NCBI GenBank assembly: GCA_942490535.1 | Contig: CALNXQ010000002.1 | Coordinates: 558,001 to 622,000, forward strand | DNA: 64,000 nucleotides | Direction of reading: 5' to 3' | Source of the DNA: JAEINY01 sp942490535 | GTDB taxonomy: Bacteria; Bacteroidota; Bacteroidia; Bacteroidales; Marinilabiliaceae | Shown: positions 1-10,800 of the stretch, piece after piece | How the letters are laid out: every line of letters starts with the position of its first letter | Numbering within the stretch: the stretch's first letter is position 1 | Notes under the pieces: generated by a model | What the model was told of the DNA's origin: nothing | Seen by the model: the letters and a program-made list of their open reading frames with translations, nothing else | The model's database searches: none | Position numbers and translations under genes: made by a program

Positions 1-1905
1 AGTGAGCTCAAGAAACTGCTTATCCACTGTGGGCCGATAGGCCTTAGTCGCATCGCCACACACGTAAGAAATGTTTTCCCCGTTGATAAAGCGTTTGATC
101 CATCCATAGCCTTCATGGCCAAAAGCCTGACCACACCCGTTGACAAGAATGCCATTGTGTGCCCGGGTATGCCGGTAAGAAGTCAAAGAGTGCGAATCGG
201 CAAAGGACGTGTAATAACCGGTTGAATAAAATATGGCTTCTCCCTTTCGCGATAGGTTAAAACAGTTCTGGTTGGCATGCATGTGTCCTTTTGCACCAAA
301 GGGTGATGCTCGAAAATACAAAGCCGTATTGTTTTCACTCTTCAACACATCCGTATGTAAGGCAGCTTCGCCCGTACCATAAAAGACTTTCGCCATTTTC
401 ATGTGCATTGGCGCTTTCACCTCATCGGGATCAAAGTGAATATCATTGACAATCTGATACCAGGGTTCAATGTTCTTTAGATCTTTTCCCGAAGTCTGCT
501 TCTTATTTTCCTTCTCTTTGTCGGCATTAAGTAAGGTAGCCAGTCTATACCGTGCATTCTGATCCTGATTTTCTTCTCCAACCACCAGCATCATTGCATG
601 GCCGACATCGCCATTGCCTACCCGGTCGTGCATATCGCCAAAGCCTGCTATCCGACCCTCCACCGGTGCAAAATAGGTATATAAATCGGCCAGGTTTTGA
701 TACCAGTTCATTTGAAACACATCAACACCACCTACCTTTTTCATCAATACCGCCATGTCCACAATGGCACTTTTATTCACATTGAAATAACCCAATCCTT
801 CGGCCCAACCGCCTTCTTGTGTCGCTAAATTGGGAAAACGGGCCAAAAAGAGTTCATAGGTATATTCCAACATTCGGGAGGCGACGGGTAAATCATGCAC
901 GGTGGCCAATGCAGCTATATAATTACCAGCCAGTTCCATCTGCCAGAAATGATTCTCAACCTGACGGGCCTCGATGAATCCCGGCCAGTGAGCCAGTCCT
1001 TCTTCAATCTGATTCGCAATAACAGTAAGCATGGCCGCTTTAACATCATTACTCAATTCGTCGTAAAGAAGGTCGTACCCGACAGCTAAAGCACTTAGCA
1101 CCTTCGATCCGAGAAGATCATCCGTAGGCCAGCTCAGGAATATACGGGTACGTGCCAGTAAAGCTGTCAGCATCTGCTTATTTCCAGACAACACATAAGC
1201 TTCGAGTAAATGGTGATAACGCTCCACTTCATTACCGGCCGTTTTTGCCAGCGATCGGGCTGCGGCGGGATTTTTATCCGTGACGGGCCCCTTGTATATT
1301 TCAGCCTTCAATGCTTTTTCGCCTTCCTGAAGAATCGACTTATAAAGCGGATGCAGAGGCGCCTTTTTCCGAATCTGCTCCATCGTATGTCCCTGATTCA
1401 TGATGCGCGGATGCTTTGTATTGATACGAGCCAGAACTTCTTCAAAGACAGGTGTCTCAAATACGGGCGTTTCATTGGATACTATAAAGGCGTAAGTTCC
1501 CGGAGAACGAGATATTCCATTTTTTCCAATAATTTCATATTTCCAATGCCACACCCCGGGTTCGAGTTTTTTATGTGGATTGTAGAAACAAAATTTCTGA
1601 AGATCACTTACCAGGGTTGTACTTTCCGGAAATTCAGCATCTTTACTTAAAAAAATACGATACGAAACATCCTGATTGTTATTCTTTTTTTCAGACGGCC
1701 ATAAAAGTGCCGGCGGGTTAACATCTACCCATTTTCCATGGGCAGGCGCCGGAGACATCCGCCATTCCTGATAGAGGGTGGCAGGAAGACTGCTTTCTGT
1801 GGAGTCTTCTCCCTTCTGGTCACCGCATTTTCCGGACTGAGCAACAACACTTGTCCAGGAAAAGAATACTATCAAAAAGGTAGCCAACGAAATACATCTC
1901 ATCAT
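1..1905 (-). CDS. heparinase II/III-like polysaccharide lyase, C-terminus beyond window
   Basis: The reading frame is open through the left edge, so 635 N-terminal residues are present and the C-terminus is missing. The start chosen at 1905 (MMRCISLATF) gives a signal peptide ending near VVAQS. The next ~100 residues (YQEWRMSPAPAHGKW, then NPPALLWPS) look like the N-terminal domain of DUF4962-type heparinase II/III proteins. An alpha-helical toroid region follows, with ENHFWQ and GFGDMHDR. The beta-sandwich part carries GHMHANQNCF (residues 540-549) and HNGILVNGCGQ (583-593), typical heparinase II/III C-terminal motifs. It probably cleaves uronic-acid-containing polysaccharide or oligosaccharides by beta-elimination in the periplasm. 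It starts 9 bp after the PL8 gene stop, so it is the last visible gene of the sulfatase-PL8-lyase operon. The exact PL family (PL21-like or other) is not settled from motifs. Confidence 0.9.
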   Translation of the reverse strand, partial: MMRCISLATFLIVFFSWTSVVAQSGKCGDQKGEDSTESSLPATLYQEWRMSPAPAHGKWVDVNPPALLWPSEKKNNNQDVSYRIFLSKDAEFPESTTLVSDLQKFCFYNPHKKLEPGVWHWKYEIIGKNGISRSPGTYAFIVSNETPVFETPVFEEVLARINTKHPRIMNQGHTMEQIRKKAPLHPLYKSILQEGEKALKAEIYKGPVTDKNPAAARSLAKTAGNEVERYHHLLEAYVLSGNKQMLTALLARTRIFLSWPTDDLLGSKVLSALAVGYDLLYDELSNDVKAAMLTVIANQIEEGLAHWPGFIEARQVENHFWQMELAGNYIAALATVHDLPVASRMLEYTYELFLARFPNLATQEGGWAEGLGYFNVNKSAIVDMAVLMKKVGGVDVFQMNWYQNLADLYTYFAPVEGRIAGFGDMHDRVGNGDVGHAMMLVVGEENQDQNARYRLATLLNADKEKENKKQTSGKDLKNIEPWYQIVNDIHFDPDEVKAPMHMKMAKVFYGTGEAALHTDVLKSENNTALYFRASPFGAKGHMHANQNCFNLSRKGEAIFYSTGYYTSFADSHSLTSYRHTRAHNGILVNGCGQAFGHEGYGWIKRFINGENISYVCGDATKAYRPTVDKQFLELT

Positions 1906-1914
1906 ATCTGCAAT

Positions 1915-4900
1915 TTAAACATTATCAATTATTAATTTCTTACATCCATGTATATCCGGACCTTTTACACTAACCAGATAGAGTCCGTGCGAAAGCCCTT
2001 CTGTAGAGAATACATCCAAAACGTTGCCACCTGGCATATCCCCCTTGATGACCTTTTTACTGAGCAGCATGCCAGAAATATTGTAGAGGAAAACTTCATA
2101 GTCGCCATTCGAACCATCAAAATTCACTCTGATTCGTTTCCTCTTCCGGTCATAAACAACCTGAATCGCCTTTTCATTTAAAACTGCCAAGGTATCGGTC
2201 ACAAAAACCCCTTCCTTTTGAAAGGTGGCCGAGACGGGCTGTCCAGCATAAACTTCTTCGGGAGAATGGGTTATTGCAATCACACTTTGCTGATTCGTTT
2301 CATCGTAGTCACAATGATCTCCCTTTAACTTTATATTTACCTTCAGGTTAATGGTTAAATCATGCATGGAATGATGGGGATCGGTCACCGTAACATCCAA
2401 AGACTGCCCCTTATCACTCATCATCACCAAGGCCGGCCGATCCACAGTCATTCGTACCATTTCACCCATCGCATTGGTATATTCAAAGTCGCCGGCTTCA
2501 TAAAATGCCACTTGAACCACGTTCATGTCCCGGTTATAAACTGCCATAACAGACTTGTCGTTACTAAGTATTTGAAGACTATTTTCTGATCCACCCAAGG
2601 TTTGCGCAAATTGCTTCGTGTATTCGATGGATGTGTTCGGAAGCAGTACATACTGATAAGTCTCCGCGGAAGGATTAATCCCATGACTGATCACCAATTG
2701 CATCATTTTTTTCAACTTGTTGGCCTGGTAAGGAAATTGATAATCTCTGGATTCTGCGGTCAATCCGATTGTAGCCGGCTGGTTTTGCGAGGGGATGATC
2801 ACATAGCCCACCTGATCGTGATGAAACCACATGGGCTTCCGGATATTGCTAAAGAATTGGGAAACATTATCATCTGAAACAGAAATAACTTGCACATTCG
2901 CTTCCTCTGTGGTCCCATAAGTAATATCGCCTGTCCATTCCAACTGATTCAAGGTTGTCCAAATTTCGCCTTGATCACCCGCCCGAACCCGCCGGATGGA
3001 ATTTCCCAATGCCACCAATTCACGATCAAAGAAGAAATAACCCTTATTGGCATTGACGGTTGCATACAACGCACTTTGTTTTGCGTGATTGCGTTCATAT
3101 TTAAAAGCCCCCATCCCAATGAATCCATTGGAAACCACCCCTGCATATTCATTGGTTCCATTGGCGCCTATATAGGGTGAATCGGCATTGGGCGGCAAGG
3201 CATCTTTCCTTTGTTCGGCAGTGGTTCCGGGAATCGAATGCCAGTTATAATAGTTCTGAAGATTATTGAAAGCATCAGAGTGCACTCTCACAAACAAAGC
3301 CCCATCGCCTAAATAATAATAGGATCTGTTCTCAAGACCTCGTTCCAAGCCCCGCGAACGTGTCGAGATCATTTTGGCCGAGACAAAATATCCAGGCCGC
3401 CGCTGAATCAAATAATCAATGTTCCAAAACGCCTTACTCATTGACAGGGCATCCGCATAACCAGGGTTCTCAAGCCTTTCTTTGTAGGCTAACAACTCAT
3501 CTTCACGCTGAATAAGAGTATTTTCGCCTTTTCCGGAAAGGAGCCCGTTAACGGCCCCTAATAAATTGCGGCCCCACTTGGAGCGATCCTTAATGATCCC
3601 ACCCACCGACATGTCCAGATAGCCGTTATAAGTGAGCAGCCGATAGGCATCTAAGATTCGCTCTGCAATGATGTCATAAGTGGCATCCTGAGCCTGATAA
3701 ATCGTATTCTTTAAATTATTTGCCAAAGGGATGCTCCACTCCGTGAGCCATTCCCAGCCATAAGCATCCGCTGTAAACTGAATACCCACCGCAGGATGAT
3801 GACAGATGGTACCATCGGGGAAAAAGCCATTTTTGTTTTGATAGGTATCAGAAAACACAAAACTGGTTTCCACCAGCTCCATCAAATCATTGATGGCCCC
3901 GGTGGGATAGAATCCGGGGATGCGCGGATCTATAGGATCATACCATAAATCCCAATCTGTTAAGGCCCGGTTATAATCAAAGGAGATCGCTGCCCGGACA
4001 GCCAGACTGCGTATCCGGTGATTGCGATTGGCATTGCCAATGGCGGGTCGTTCATTCATCCGTTCGGCAAACAGGTTATCACAATTATCAATGAGGGCAT
4101 CATACACCTCCATACTCCTGCGGGCGACCTCTCGATCGGGATCATTCATTTCCTGTCGCAATATTTGAAAATAATGAATAGCGATGCCAGCCATGTAATC
4201 GGTATTTCTCCACAAGTGTGTTTCATACCATTGGGTGCGGTACCTGGCGAATTCCCCGGCGTTGAAAATAATTGCCGAATATACTTTCTGCTTTAGATCT
4301 TCATCCCTATAATACACCGAATTGGGATCCAAATACCCCATGGCCAGGTTATTGATGCGCAACGCCCCTGCATTCAAACCCTCCCAACCGGCTTTTGATA
4401 AGCCGTAGGTCAGATCTGAAAAATAACCTTCAGGTGTAAATGTCAAGAGGTGTTCCGCCAGTTTAGTATCTGTTTCCGGAAAATACAAGCGGTGGCTACG
4501 TGACAATTTAGAATAGACAAATTGATAAAAACGTTCGGCAATGGTTGCTTTTACTTTGCGGATCAGATACTCCTGCTCATCCGTTTCACCACTTTCAAAG
4601 GTTGTCTTCACCTGCACTGTATAGGTACTGGCCTCCAATGGTAGTTTCGACACTCTCAAAACGCCAAAATGTTTGCCCCGTGAGTTAACAATTTTTTCAA
4701 CGGAGAAATGATTAATGCCCGTTCCTCCGGTTATTTCAAATGTTGCTTTTTCATAGGAATTATTGGCCAGATTGATCCGCCCGATGACTTCCTCTCCCAC
4801 CATGGCAGTCTCCTTTATTTCAAAGAGACTTTCAGTGGCAGATAATAGTTTTGTTTTGGGCATAGCTGGATGTATCACTCCTAAGTCATACTCCCAATTT

Positions 4901-4977
4901 TTTTTCCCATGCGAGTACATGCCCAAACACACAAGACAAAAAGCAAGTCCAATCTTCAACGATAGTGTCTGTTTCAT
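1915..4977 (-). CDS. PL8-superfamily polysaccharide lyase with type IX sorting domain
   Basis: This 1020-residue protein has an N-terminal signal peptide (LKIGLAFCLVCLGMYSHG), a beta domain, an all-alpha lyase domain (about 145-530) and a beta-sandwich region containing GDGALFVRV and WHSIPGTT (W579 to T586). The IPGTT signature and GDG context are typical of PL8 chondroitin/hyaluronate-type lyases. DGTICHH (388-394) followed by DAYGW (Tyr406) fits the catalytic His/Tyr block. The usual NNW and the first Arg of the GR..R block are not obvious (NTDYMAG, VGGIIKDRSK), so the substrate may be unusual. The last ~70 residues (EVFLYNISGMLLSKKV, then GLYLVSV) are a type IX secretion C-terminal sorting domain, so the enzyme is probably exported to the surface. 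It lies between the sulfatase and the heparinase-like gene in one leftward operon. Confidence 0.85.
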   Translation of the reverse strand: MKQTLSLKIGLAFCLVCLGMYSHGKKNWEYDLGVIHPAMPKTKLLSATESLFEIKETAMVGEEVIGRINLANNSYEKATFEITGGTGINHFSVEKIVNSRGKHFGVLRVSKLPLEASTYTVQVKTTFESGETDEQEYLIRKVKATIAERFYQFVYSKLSRSHRLYFPETDTKLAEHLLTFTPEGYFSDLTYGLSKAGWEGLNAGALRINNLAMGYLDPNSVYYRDEDLKQKVYSAIIFNAGEFARYRTQWYETHLWRNTDYMAGIAIHYFQILRQEMNDPDREVARRSMEVYDALIDNCDNLFAERMNERPAIGNANRNHRIRSLAVRAAISFDYNRALTDWDLWYDPIDPRIPGFYPTGAINDLMELVETSFVFSDTYQNKNGFFPDGTICHHPAVGIQFTADAYGWEWLTEWSIPLANNLKNTIYQAQDATYDIIAERILDAYRLLTYNGYLDMSVGGIIKDRSKWGRNLLGAVNGLLSGKGENTLIQREDELLAYKERLENPGYADALSMSKAFWNIDYLIQRRPGYFVSAKMISTRSRGLERGLENRSYYYLGDGALFVRVHSDAFNNLQNYYNWHSIPGTTAEQRKDALPPNADSPYIGANGTNEYAGVVSNGFIGMGAFKYERNHAKQSALYATVNANKGYFFFDRELVALGNSIRRVRAGDQGEIWTTLNQLEWTGDITYGTTEEANVQVISVSDDNVSQFFSNIRKPMWFHHDQVGYVIIPSQNQPATIGLTAESRDYQFPYQANKLKKMMQLVISHGINPSAETYQYVLLPNTSIEYTKQFAQTLGGSENSLQILSNDKSVMAVYNRDMNVVQVAFYEAGDFEYTNAMGEMVRMTVDRPALVMMSDKGQSLDVTVTDPHHSMHDLTINLKVNIKLKGDHCDYDETNQQSVIAITHSPEEVYAGQPVSATFQKEGVFVTDTLAVLNEKAIQVVYDRKRKRIRVNFDGSNGDYEVFLYNISGMLLSKKVIKGDMPGGNVLDVFSTEGLSHGLYLVSVKGPDIHGCKKLIIDNV

Positions 4978-5083
4978 TTCATCTAAAATTAATTCCCAAA
5001 CTCATTCAAATGTATTGTAACGGATGAGCGGCTCATTTCAAACCTTAAATTCAGTGCCCTTAAAGCGTGAATGCACCTTGCTT

Positions 5084-7072
5084 TCACTTTTTATTAATCC
5101 CTTCGAAATCCTGTGGATAGACAAACTTTCTGCCTGTTTCATTTAATTTGATGCCCTGCAGCCGATCCTTTTCGGTATACAAATCAGTGATTGGCAAATC
5201 GCCCAGATTGACCAGTATGGATCTCACCTTTACTCCCAACTTCATGCGGCTTTCCTCCTGTTTTTGGTCCTGCCGGGCCAAGGCTCTGAAAACCGGCAAG
5301 TATTGTTTCAATTGTTCCTTTTGTTCCGGATACCAAGTCAAGGTTTCCAGAGATGAATAAGCCTGGTTATTGTTTTCACTGAAATAACGCATGAGTACTT
5401 GAGCTCCTGTTGAAAATTCACCCAAATAACACAATGCTTCGGCGGCCGTACAAGCCACAGCAGACGATTCATCACCAATGGCCGCTTTTAAAACTTCAGG
5501 AACCGTCGAAATTCTTTTCTGCGAACCTAAAGTTGTGAAACCAACGGCTGCCCAATACCTGATTTCAGCATACGGACTTTGTAAGTAATGCACCAATTGG
5601 TCTACATCCTTTTCCGCTGGCATACTGGCCAATTCAGCGGCTTCGTACAACTGATCCAGTGGAAATTTTCCCTCCTGTACCCATTGGTACAAGCCGCCTT
5701 CCTTTTGACGGAGACTACGCTCCACAAACCCCAGATCCTTCGTTTCACGGATGTGCGCTGACAAAGCCTGACGCATGGTAACCAGTTGTTTTTGATAGCT
5801 TGGATCACCTGCCAGGTTAGTTAACTCCCAGGGATCGTTTTCGAGATCGAAAAGCATTTCTGCTTCTTTGGGTTTGAAAGGCTGCAGCCAATCCGGATTA
5901 ACACATTTCCCCGACATAACATATTGATCCCAGGCCAAATTGGCAGGCATCCCCCATTGATATAAATTTCTTAAACAAAAGGGCTTGTTGGGAATATAAT
6001 TCCGCAGGTATTTTAATTTCCCGTCACTAACGGTCCGGCAAGGATCAAAGTGATAATTTTCCTGATTGGAGCGAAACCCAAACTGATAGGCATGAGGTGC
6101 TTTTGCATGGGGCCCCATAAATGCCTTCCCTTGCATGAACGCGGGTGGTTCAATGCCAGCCATGCTTAAAATGGTTGGTGCCAGATCGACAAAACTTACC
6201 AATCGGGAATCCACAATCCCCGATTCCAGACCAAACTTTTCCTGCCATACCGGAGGCAGATAAATGATGAGTGGCACCCGCAAACCCGTTTCGTAGGGCG
6301 TTCCTTTCCCACGTGGCAGGCAACCGCCATGGTCACTAAAAAAGAACACAATGGTATTATCATCCAACCCTTTTACTTTCAAATCATCGAGGTATGCCTG
6401 TACCCAGCGACTCGAATGAAGCGCGGTATTCAAATGAACAGCTTCATCCGATCGCATCTCCGGCAGATCGGGCACAAATGCCGGTAAGTGAATTGAATCG
6501 GGATCAATCCCCTGCCTTTTCAGATCAGGACGTCCCTCTGTGGTGATGGTCCGGACCGTTCCCATGTGAGTTGCTGCAGTATTGAAAACCGCAAAAAATG
6601 GTTGACCCGGTGCCCGCTTAGGACTATTATAAGAAGCCGTTTTGCCACATTCATCCCATAAAGTACTATTATCAAGCGTAGTATTGTAATCAGTTTTATC
6701 ATTGTTCGTGCAATAATAGCCGGCCTGCCTCAAATACTGGGGATAAAAAACATCCTCCGGTGTATCATAATTCTCCCGGTGAATATCCATTCCATAGGTT
6801 GTGGCATAACAACCTGTAATTAAACTTGATCGGGCTGCCGAACAATGTGGTGCATTGGAGATCGCATTGCTAAACCGTATCCCCTCATGGGCTAGACGAT
6901 CAATCTCCGGCGTTTGAATATCAGTATTACCATAACAACTAAATTGATAGGGACTTGTATCTTCAAGGACTAGCCACACAAAATTGGGTTTTTCTTCAGC
7001 AGTCAGTGCCTGCCCTCCCATATAAAAAAAAATAAGTGCAGCTAACTTTAATAACAACTGAGCTCTTTTCAT
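5084..7072 (-). CDS. secreted type I sulfatase with C-terminal HEAT-like repeats
   Basis: The start at 7072 (MKRAQLLLKL) gives a compact signal peptide. An in-frame ATG at 7093 adds seven residues and cannot be excluded. The core starts with PNFVWLVLEDTSPYQ and has the formylglycine motif HCSAARSSLITG, where Cys is converted to FGly. FFSDHGG supplies later metal ligands. The fold continues with the sulfatase C-terminal region (LFDLENDPWELTNLAGDP). After it, about residues 510-590 hold HEAT-like repeats (EIRYWAAVGFTTLG, AVACTAAEALCYLG). The first metal-binding pair is ED rather than DD. It likely removes sulfate esters or N-sulfate from glycan fragments in the periplasm, and resembles the S1_8/N-sulfoglucosamine group, but substrate is inference. 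It is first gene of the leftward operon, 106 bp before the PL8 gene. Confidence 0.9.
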   Translation of the reverse strand: MKRAQLLLKLAALIFFYMGGQALTAEEKPNFVWLVLEDTSPYQFSCYGNTDIQTPEIDRLAHEGIRFSNAISNAPHCSAARSSLITGCYATTYGMDIHRENYDTPEDVFYPQYLRQAGYYCTNNDKTDYNTTLDNSTLWDECGKTASYNSPKRAPGQPFFAVFNTAATHMGTVRTITTEGRPDLKRQGIDPDSIHLPAFVPDLPEMRSDEAVHLNTALHSSRWVQAYLDDLKVKGLDDNTIVFFFSDHGGCLPRGKGTPYETGLRVPLIIYLPPVWQEKFGLESGIVDSRLVSFVDLAPTILSMAGIEPPAFMQGKAFMGPHAKAPHAYQFGFRSNQENYHFDPCRTVSDGKLKYLRNYIPNKPFCLRNLYQWGMPANLAWDQYVMSGKCVNPDWLQPFKPKEAEMLFDLENDPWELTNLAGDPSYQKQLVTMRQALSAHIRETKDLGFVERSLRQKEGGLYQWVQEGKFPLDQLYEAAELASMPAEKDVDQLVHYLQSPYAEIRYWAAVGFTTLGSQKRISTVPEVLKAAIGDESSAVACTAAEALCYLGEFSTGAQVLMRYFSENNNQAYSSLETLTWYPEQKEQLKQYLPVFRALARQDQKQEESRMKLGVKVRSILVNLGDLPITDLYTEKDRLQGIKLNETGRKFVYPQDFEGINKK

Positions 7073-7872
7073 GATTTTTTCTTTTACTCGCATTTACAAT
7101 TGAAAAACGTGTGGCAACTAATGAATGGATCCAGCATATGCGAACTTTAACCCACTGCATAAACCATTCAATCAGATGCCTAAATAAACAGTGTAAATCA
7201 AGAAAAAATGAGCGATAGAAAATATCAATTTCGTTTCAGATCCTTTTAATCCCGACTAAATATCTTGCAATAAAATAAACTTAGACATTAATTATCATCC
7301 CTAAACGTTAATACACTATTACTCTGTCATATTTTAGAGATTGAATGATGTATGAAAAATTCAACCCATTTCAGGGTTGGGCTTACATACAGCCAATACC
7401 ATGGGTTGTCACCCATGGCTATTAATGTTGAACCGCCTTGCGGCTCTCAGGTTATTATGACAATCCTGAAAATATTGAACAACAATAGTCACGGGTAAAA
7501 CCCGTGGTTTCAACAAAGCGTCATCAAGAACTATGAAGGGGTTCAATCCTTAATGATGACAGATCCATATTTAAGTACCGGCATGTTGGCCTGCGATTTT
7601 CATCCACAACCAACTGAAGTTTGAACATTTTTAGCCTGATTTTGCCAAATATGGGTCCTCCCAATTATGGAAATTTAACTTTATTTGCGACCGGTAAGCA
7701 CAACAGCAAAACACAAAAAGAGGGAACTGACATCGGTTTTCGACCAGTTTAAAACAAATTTCAACCAGATTAAAACTACAACCAAGATCTACAAGGTTTA
7801 TTTGAAAGAATGAAAAGATCCGGCAGGTTGGGCTGTTATAAATTTGTCCTGAATTTTAAATTTTATGTCACT
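7073..7872. other. divergent intergenic region between lyase operon and susC
   Basis: About 800 bp separate the leftward sulfatase and the rightward SusC gene, so it should contain both promoters of the utilization locus. No clean TAnnTTTG box was found next to either start; TTTATTTG near 7680 and 7798 are near-misses. The middle (7359-7513) is a copy of a dispersed repeat described separately. No further coding sequence is supported. Confidence 0.6.
7359..7513 (+). repeat. dispersed imperfect repeat, copy 1
   Basis: The block begins ATTCAACCCATTTCAGGG, contains inverted CCATGGGTTGTCACCCATGG (7399-7418) and ends with ACGGGTAAAACCCGTGG. Related blocks with the same opening (ATTCAACCYCAT) and the ATCCACGGAT / ACCCATGG pieces occur at 43466-43590 and, inverted, at 55502-55585. 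All three are in non-coding DNA and have diverged strongly. Confidence 0.6.
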
Positions 7873-10800
7873 ATGAAAATAATCTATAGAAAAATCTTTT
7901 TTCTACTCACCGCTTTTTTTTGGTGTCTGTTACTACATGCCCAGGAGCATAAAGTGTCGGGAACTATCACTGACGAGTATGGCGAAAAAATACCTGGCGT
8001 CAACGTTTATATTCAGGGTACCACCAATGGCTCCATCTCCAACATTGATGGTCAATATACCATCGGAGTGAACGCTCCTTCTGCAGCGGTCATCGTCTTT
8101 TCATTTATAGGATTTGATACTCAGGAAGTAGCTGTTAATAACCGCTCACAAATTGATGTGATCTTAAAAACAGAATTTACACAACTCGATGAAGTAGTAG
8201 CGATTGGCTATGGCACCATGAAAAAGAAAGACCTCACCGGAGCCATCACTTCCATTGATGTAGTGGACATGGAAAAGATGCCGGTGTCCAATGTGGCACA
8301 GGCCATGGCCGGTCGTGCCGCCGGGGTGCAAATCACCACCTCAGAAGGCGAACCGGGTGCCGGTATTTCCATTCGTGTGCGAGGTGGGGGATCCATTACT
8401 CAAAACAATGAGCCCCTCTATATTATTGATGGCTTTCCGTCTGAAGATGGTCTGTCCACACTGGATCCTTCCGATATTGAATCCATTGATATTTTGAAGG
8501 ATGCCTCTTCCACAGCCATCTATGGAGCGCGGGGAGCCAACGGTGTGGTGGTGATAACGACCAAAGGTGGATCGGTGAAAAAAACAACGGTTAATTTTGA
8601 TGCCTATTACGGCGTTAAGCAATTAAGCAAAAAGTTAGGCGTGCTCTCTACGCTTGAATTTGTAGAATTGGATTATGAACGCGAAACACGGGGGGAACCA
8701 TTTAATTCGGATGGTGAAATGACCGATACGTATCGTAATTTCTCCAATAACTATGGATTATGGGAAGACAGACACGAGCTCTACCAAAACCGACCAGGCA
8801 TCGACTGGCAGGATGAAGCTTTTGGTGGCAATGCTTACATCCAAAACTATAAAGTAAGTGTGAATGGCGGTACCAATTCAGCGCGTTATAACCTCTCCTA
8901 TTCCCATTTCGATGACGAAGGCTTAATGGTTGCAAGTGGTTTTAACCGGGATAACGCCAAGCTGAAACTGGACCTGACTCCCAATGAAAAAGTGGACATT
9001 GTAGCCAACATCAACTATACCAAACAAGAGAAATTCGGTAACGGCACATCTTCGGGAGGCAGCTACTTCAACCGCATGTCGCACATCATTCAATACCGCC
9101 CTACTATAGGTATCAAAGGCGTTGACCAGGATTTGATTGATCAGGATGAGGATCCCATTCTGCAAGATGAATCGGGCAATGTGATGCAAAATCCCATCAC
9201 CTCTGCTTATGCCGAGCACCGTTCGTCTGGCAGAAAAACACTCGCCATGAATGCCAGCTTACAATACAAAATAACACCCCATTTATCGGCTAAAGTATTT
9301 GGCGGCTTCCGTGATGAGAATTACCGGACTGAATCCTTTGATGGTTCGCGATCCATCACGGCTAAACGAACCAGTATACAAGGCTGGTTGCGCAACGATG
9401 ACATCAACAGCTTCAGCAATACCAACCTGCTGTTGTACAAAAACACATTTGGCAAGCATAAAATCGACTTAACCGCCGGTAATGAACAAGTCTACAAAGA
9501 AGGAAAATGGTTCAGAGCCGGGGCCTCCGGATTCCCCAATGATGACATTGGGCTGGCTGACCTCTCTTTAGGAGCGGTACCCGATGTCCCTCAGTCCTAT
9601 GAGTACGACGACACCTTGATTTCCTTTTTTGGACGTGCCTTCTATAATTTCAATGAGCGCTACCTTGTATCGGTTACTTACCGGGCCGATGGGTCCTCCA
9701 AATTTGGAGACGATAATAAATGGGGCTATTTCCCGGCTACTTCCTTTGCCTGGCGAGCCAGCGAGGAATCATTTATTAAAGATCTGAATGTATTTTCCAA
9801 TTTAAAGATGAGATTAAGTTACGGTAAAGCCGGTAACAATCGCATCGGCATGTATAACTCGCTGTCGACCTTAAGTTCAGTGAGCTATCCTCTAAATGGG
9901 ACTGCCAATACCGGTGTCAAACCCGACCGTCTGCCCAACCCGGATTTGAAATGGGAGACCACCACGACTACCAACCTGGGTATTGAAATGGGTTTTCTCA
10001 ACCAACGCATCCAGCTGACGGGTGAATTTTATAAAAACTTAACCACTGACTTGCTCCTTAATGCTACTACGCCCTATTCCTCGGGTCACTCAAGCATGGT
10101 GATGAACATTGGCGAAACACAAAACCATGGAATGGAATTCATCCTGTCCACTCTCAATGTGAAGACTAAAAACTTCACCTGGAGTACCGACTTTAACATC
10201 TCCTTTAATAAAAATAAAATCAACTCATTGGTGGATGATCAGGAGTCTTTCCTTGTGAGCTCCGGATGGACCAGTAGCATTGATGGGGATTACATTGTTA
10301 AAGTAGGTGATCCAGTGGGTCAGATGTACGGATGGGAGACCGATGGCCTTTATCAGGTGGATGATTTCAATTATGATGCCGCCTCCGGCACCTATACATT
10401 AAAAGAAGGCATTGCCCAGGATCCTAATAACCCGGCACGACCTGGTGGCTGGAAATTTAAAGATACAGCAGGTGCATTTGATGAGAAAGGGAATCCCGTT
10501 GCTGACGGTGTAATTAATCCGGAAGACCGAAAAGTAATTGGCAATGCCAATCCCATTCACTTTGGAGGTTTAACCAATACCTTTTCATATAAACAATTTG
10601 ACATGAGTATTTTCTTAAACTGGTCGTGGGGTAATGATATTTACAATGCCAGCAAATTGTATTATACACTCGGTGACCGGGACAATAAAAACGGATTGGA
10701 TCAACTCAATGACCGTTGGTCCACCATTGATGCCAATGGTCTGGCAGTAACGGATCCACAACAATTGGCGGAGATGAATAAAGGTAAATCGGTGGCCCGT

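Noticed and set aside
552..1650. Several plus-strand ORFs in the first 1.9 kb
   Set aside because: They are shadows of the heparinase II/III-like gene, whose minus-strand frame is open to the window edge with clear family motifs.
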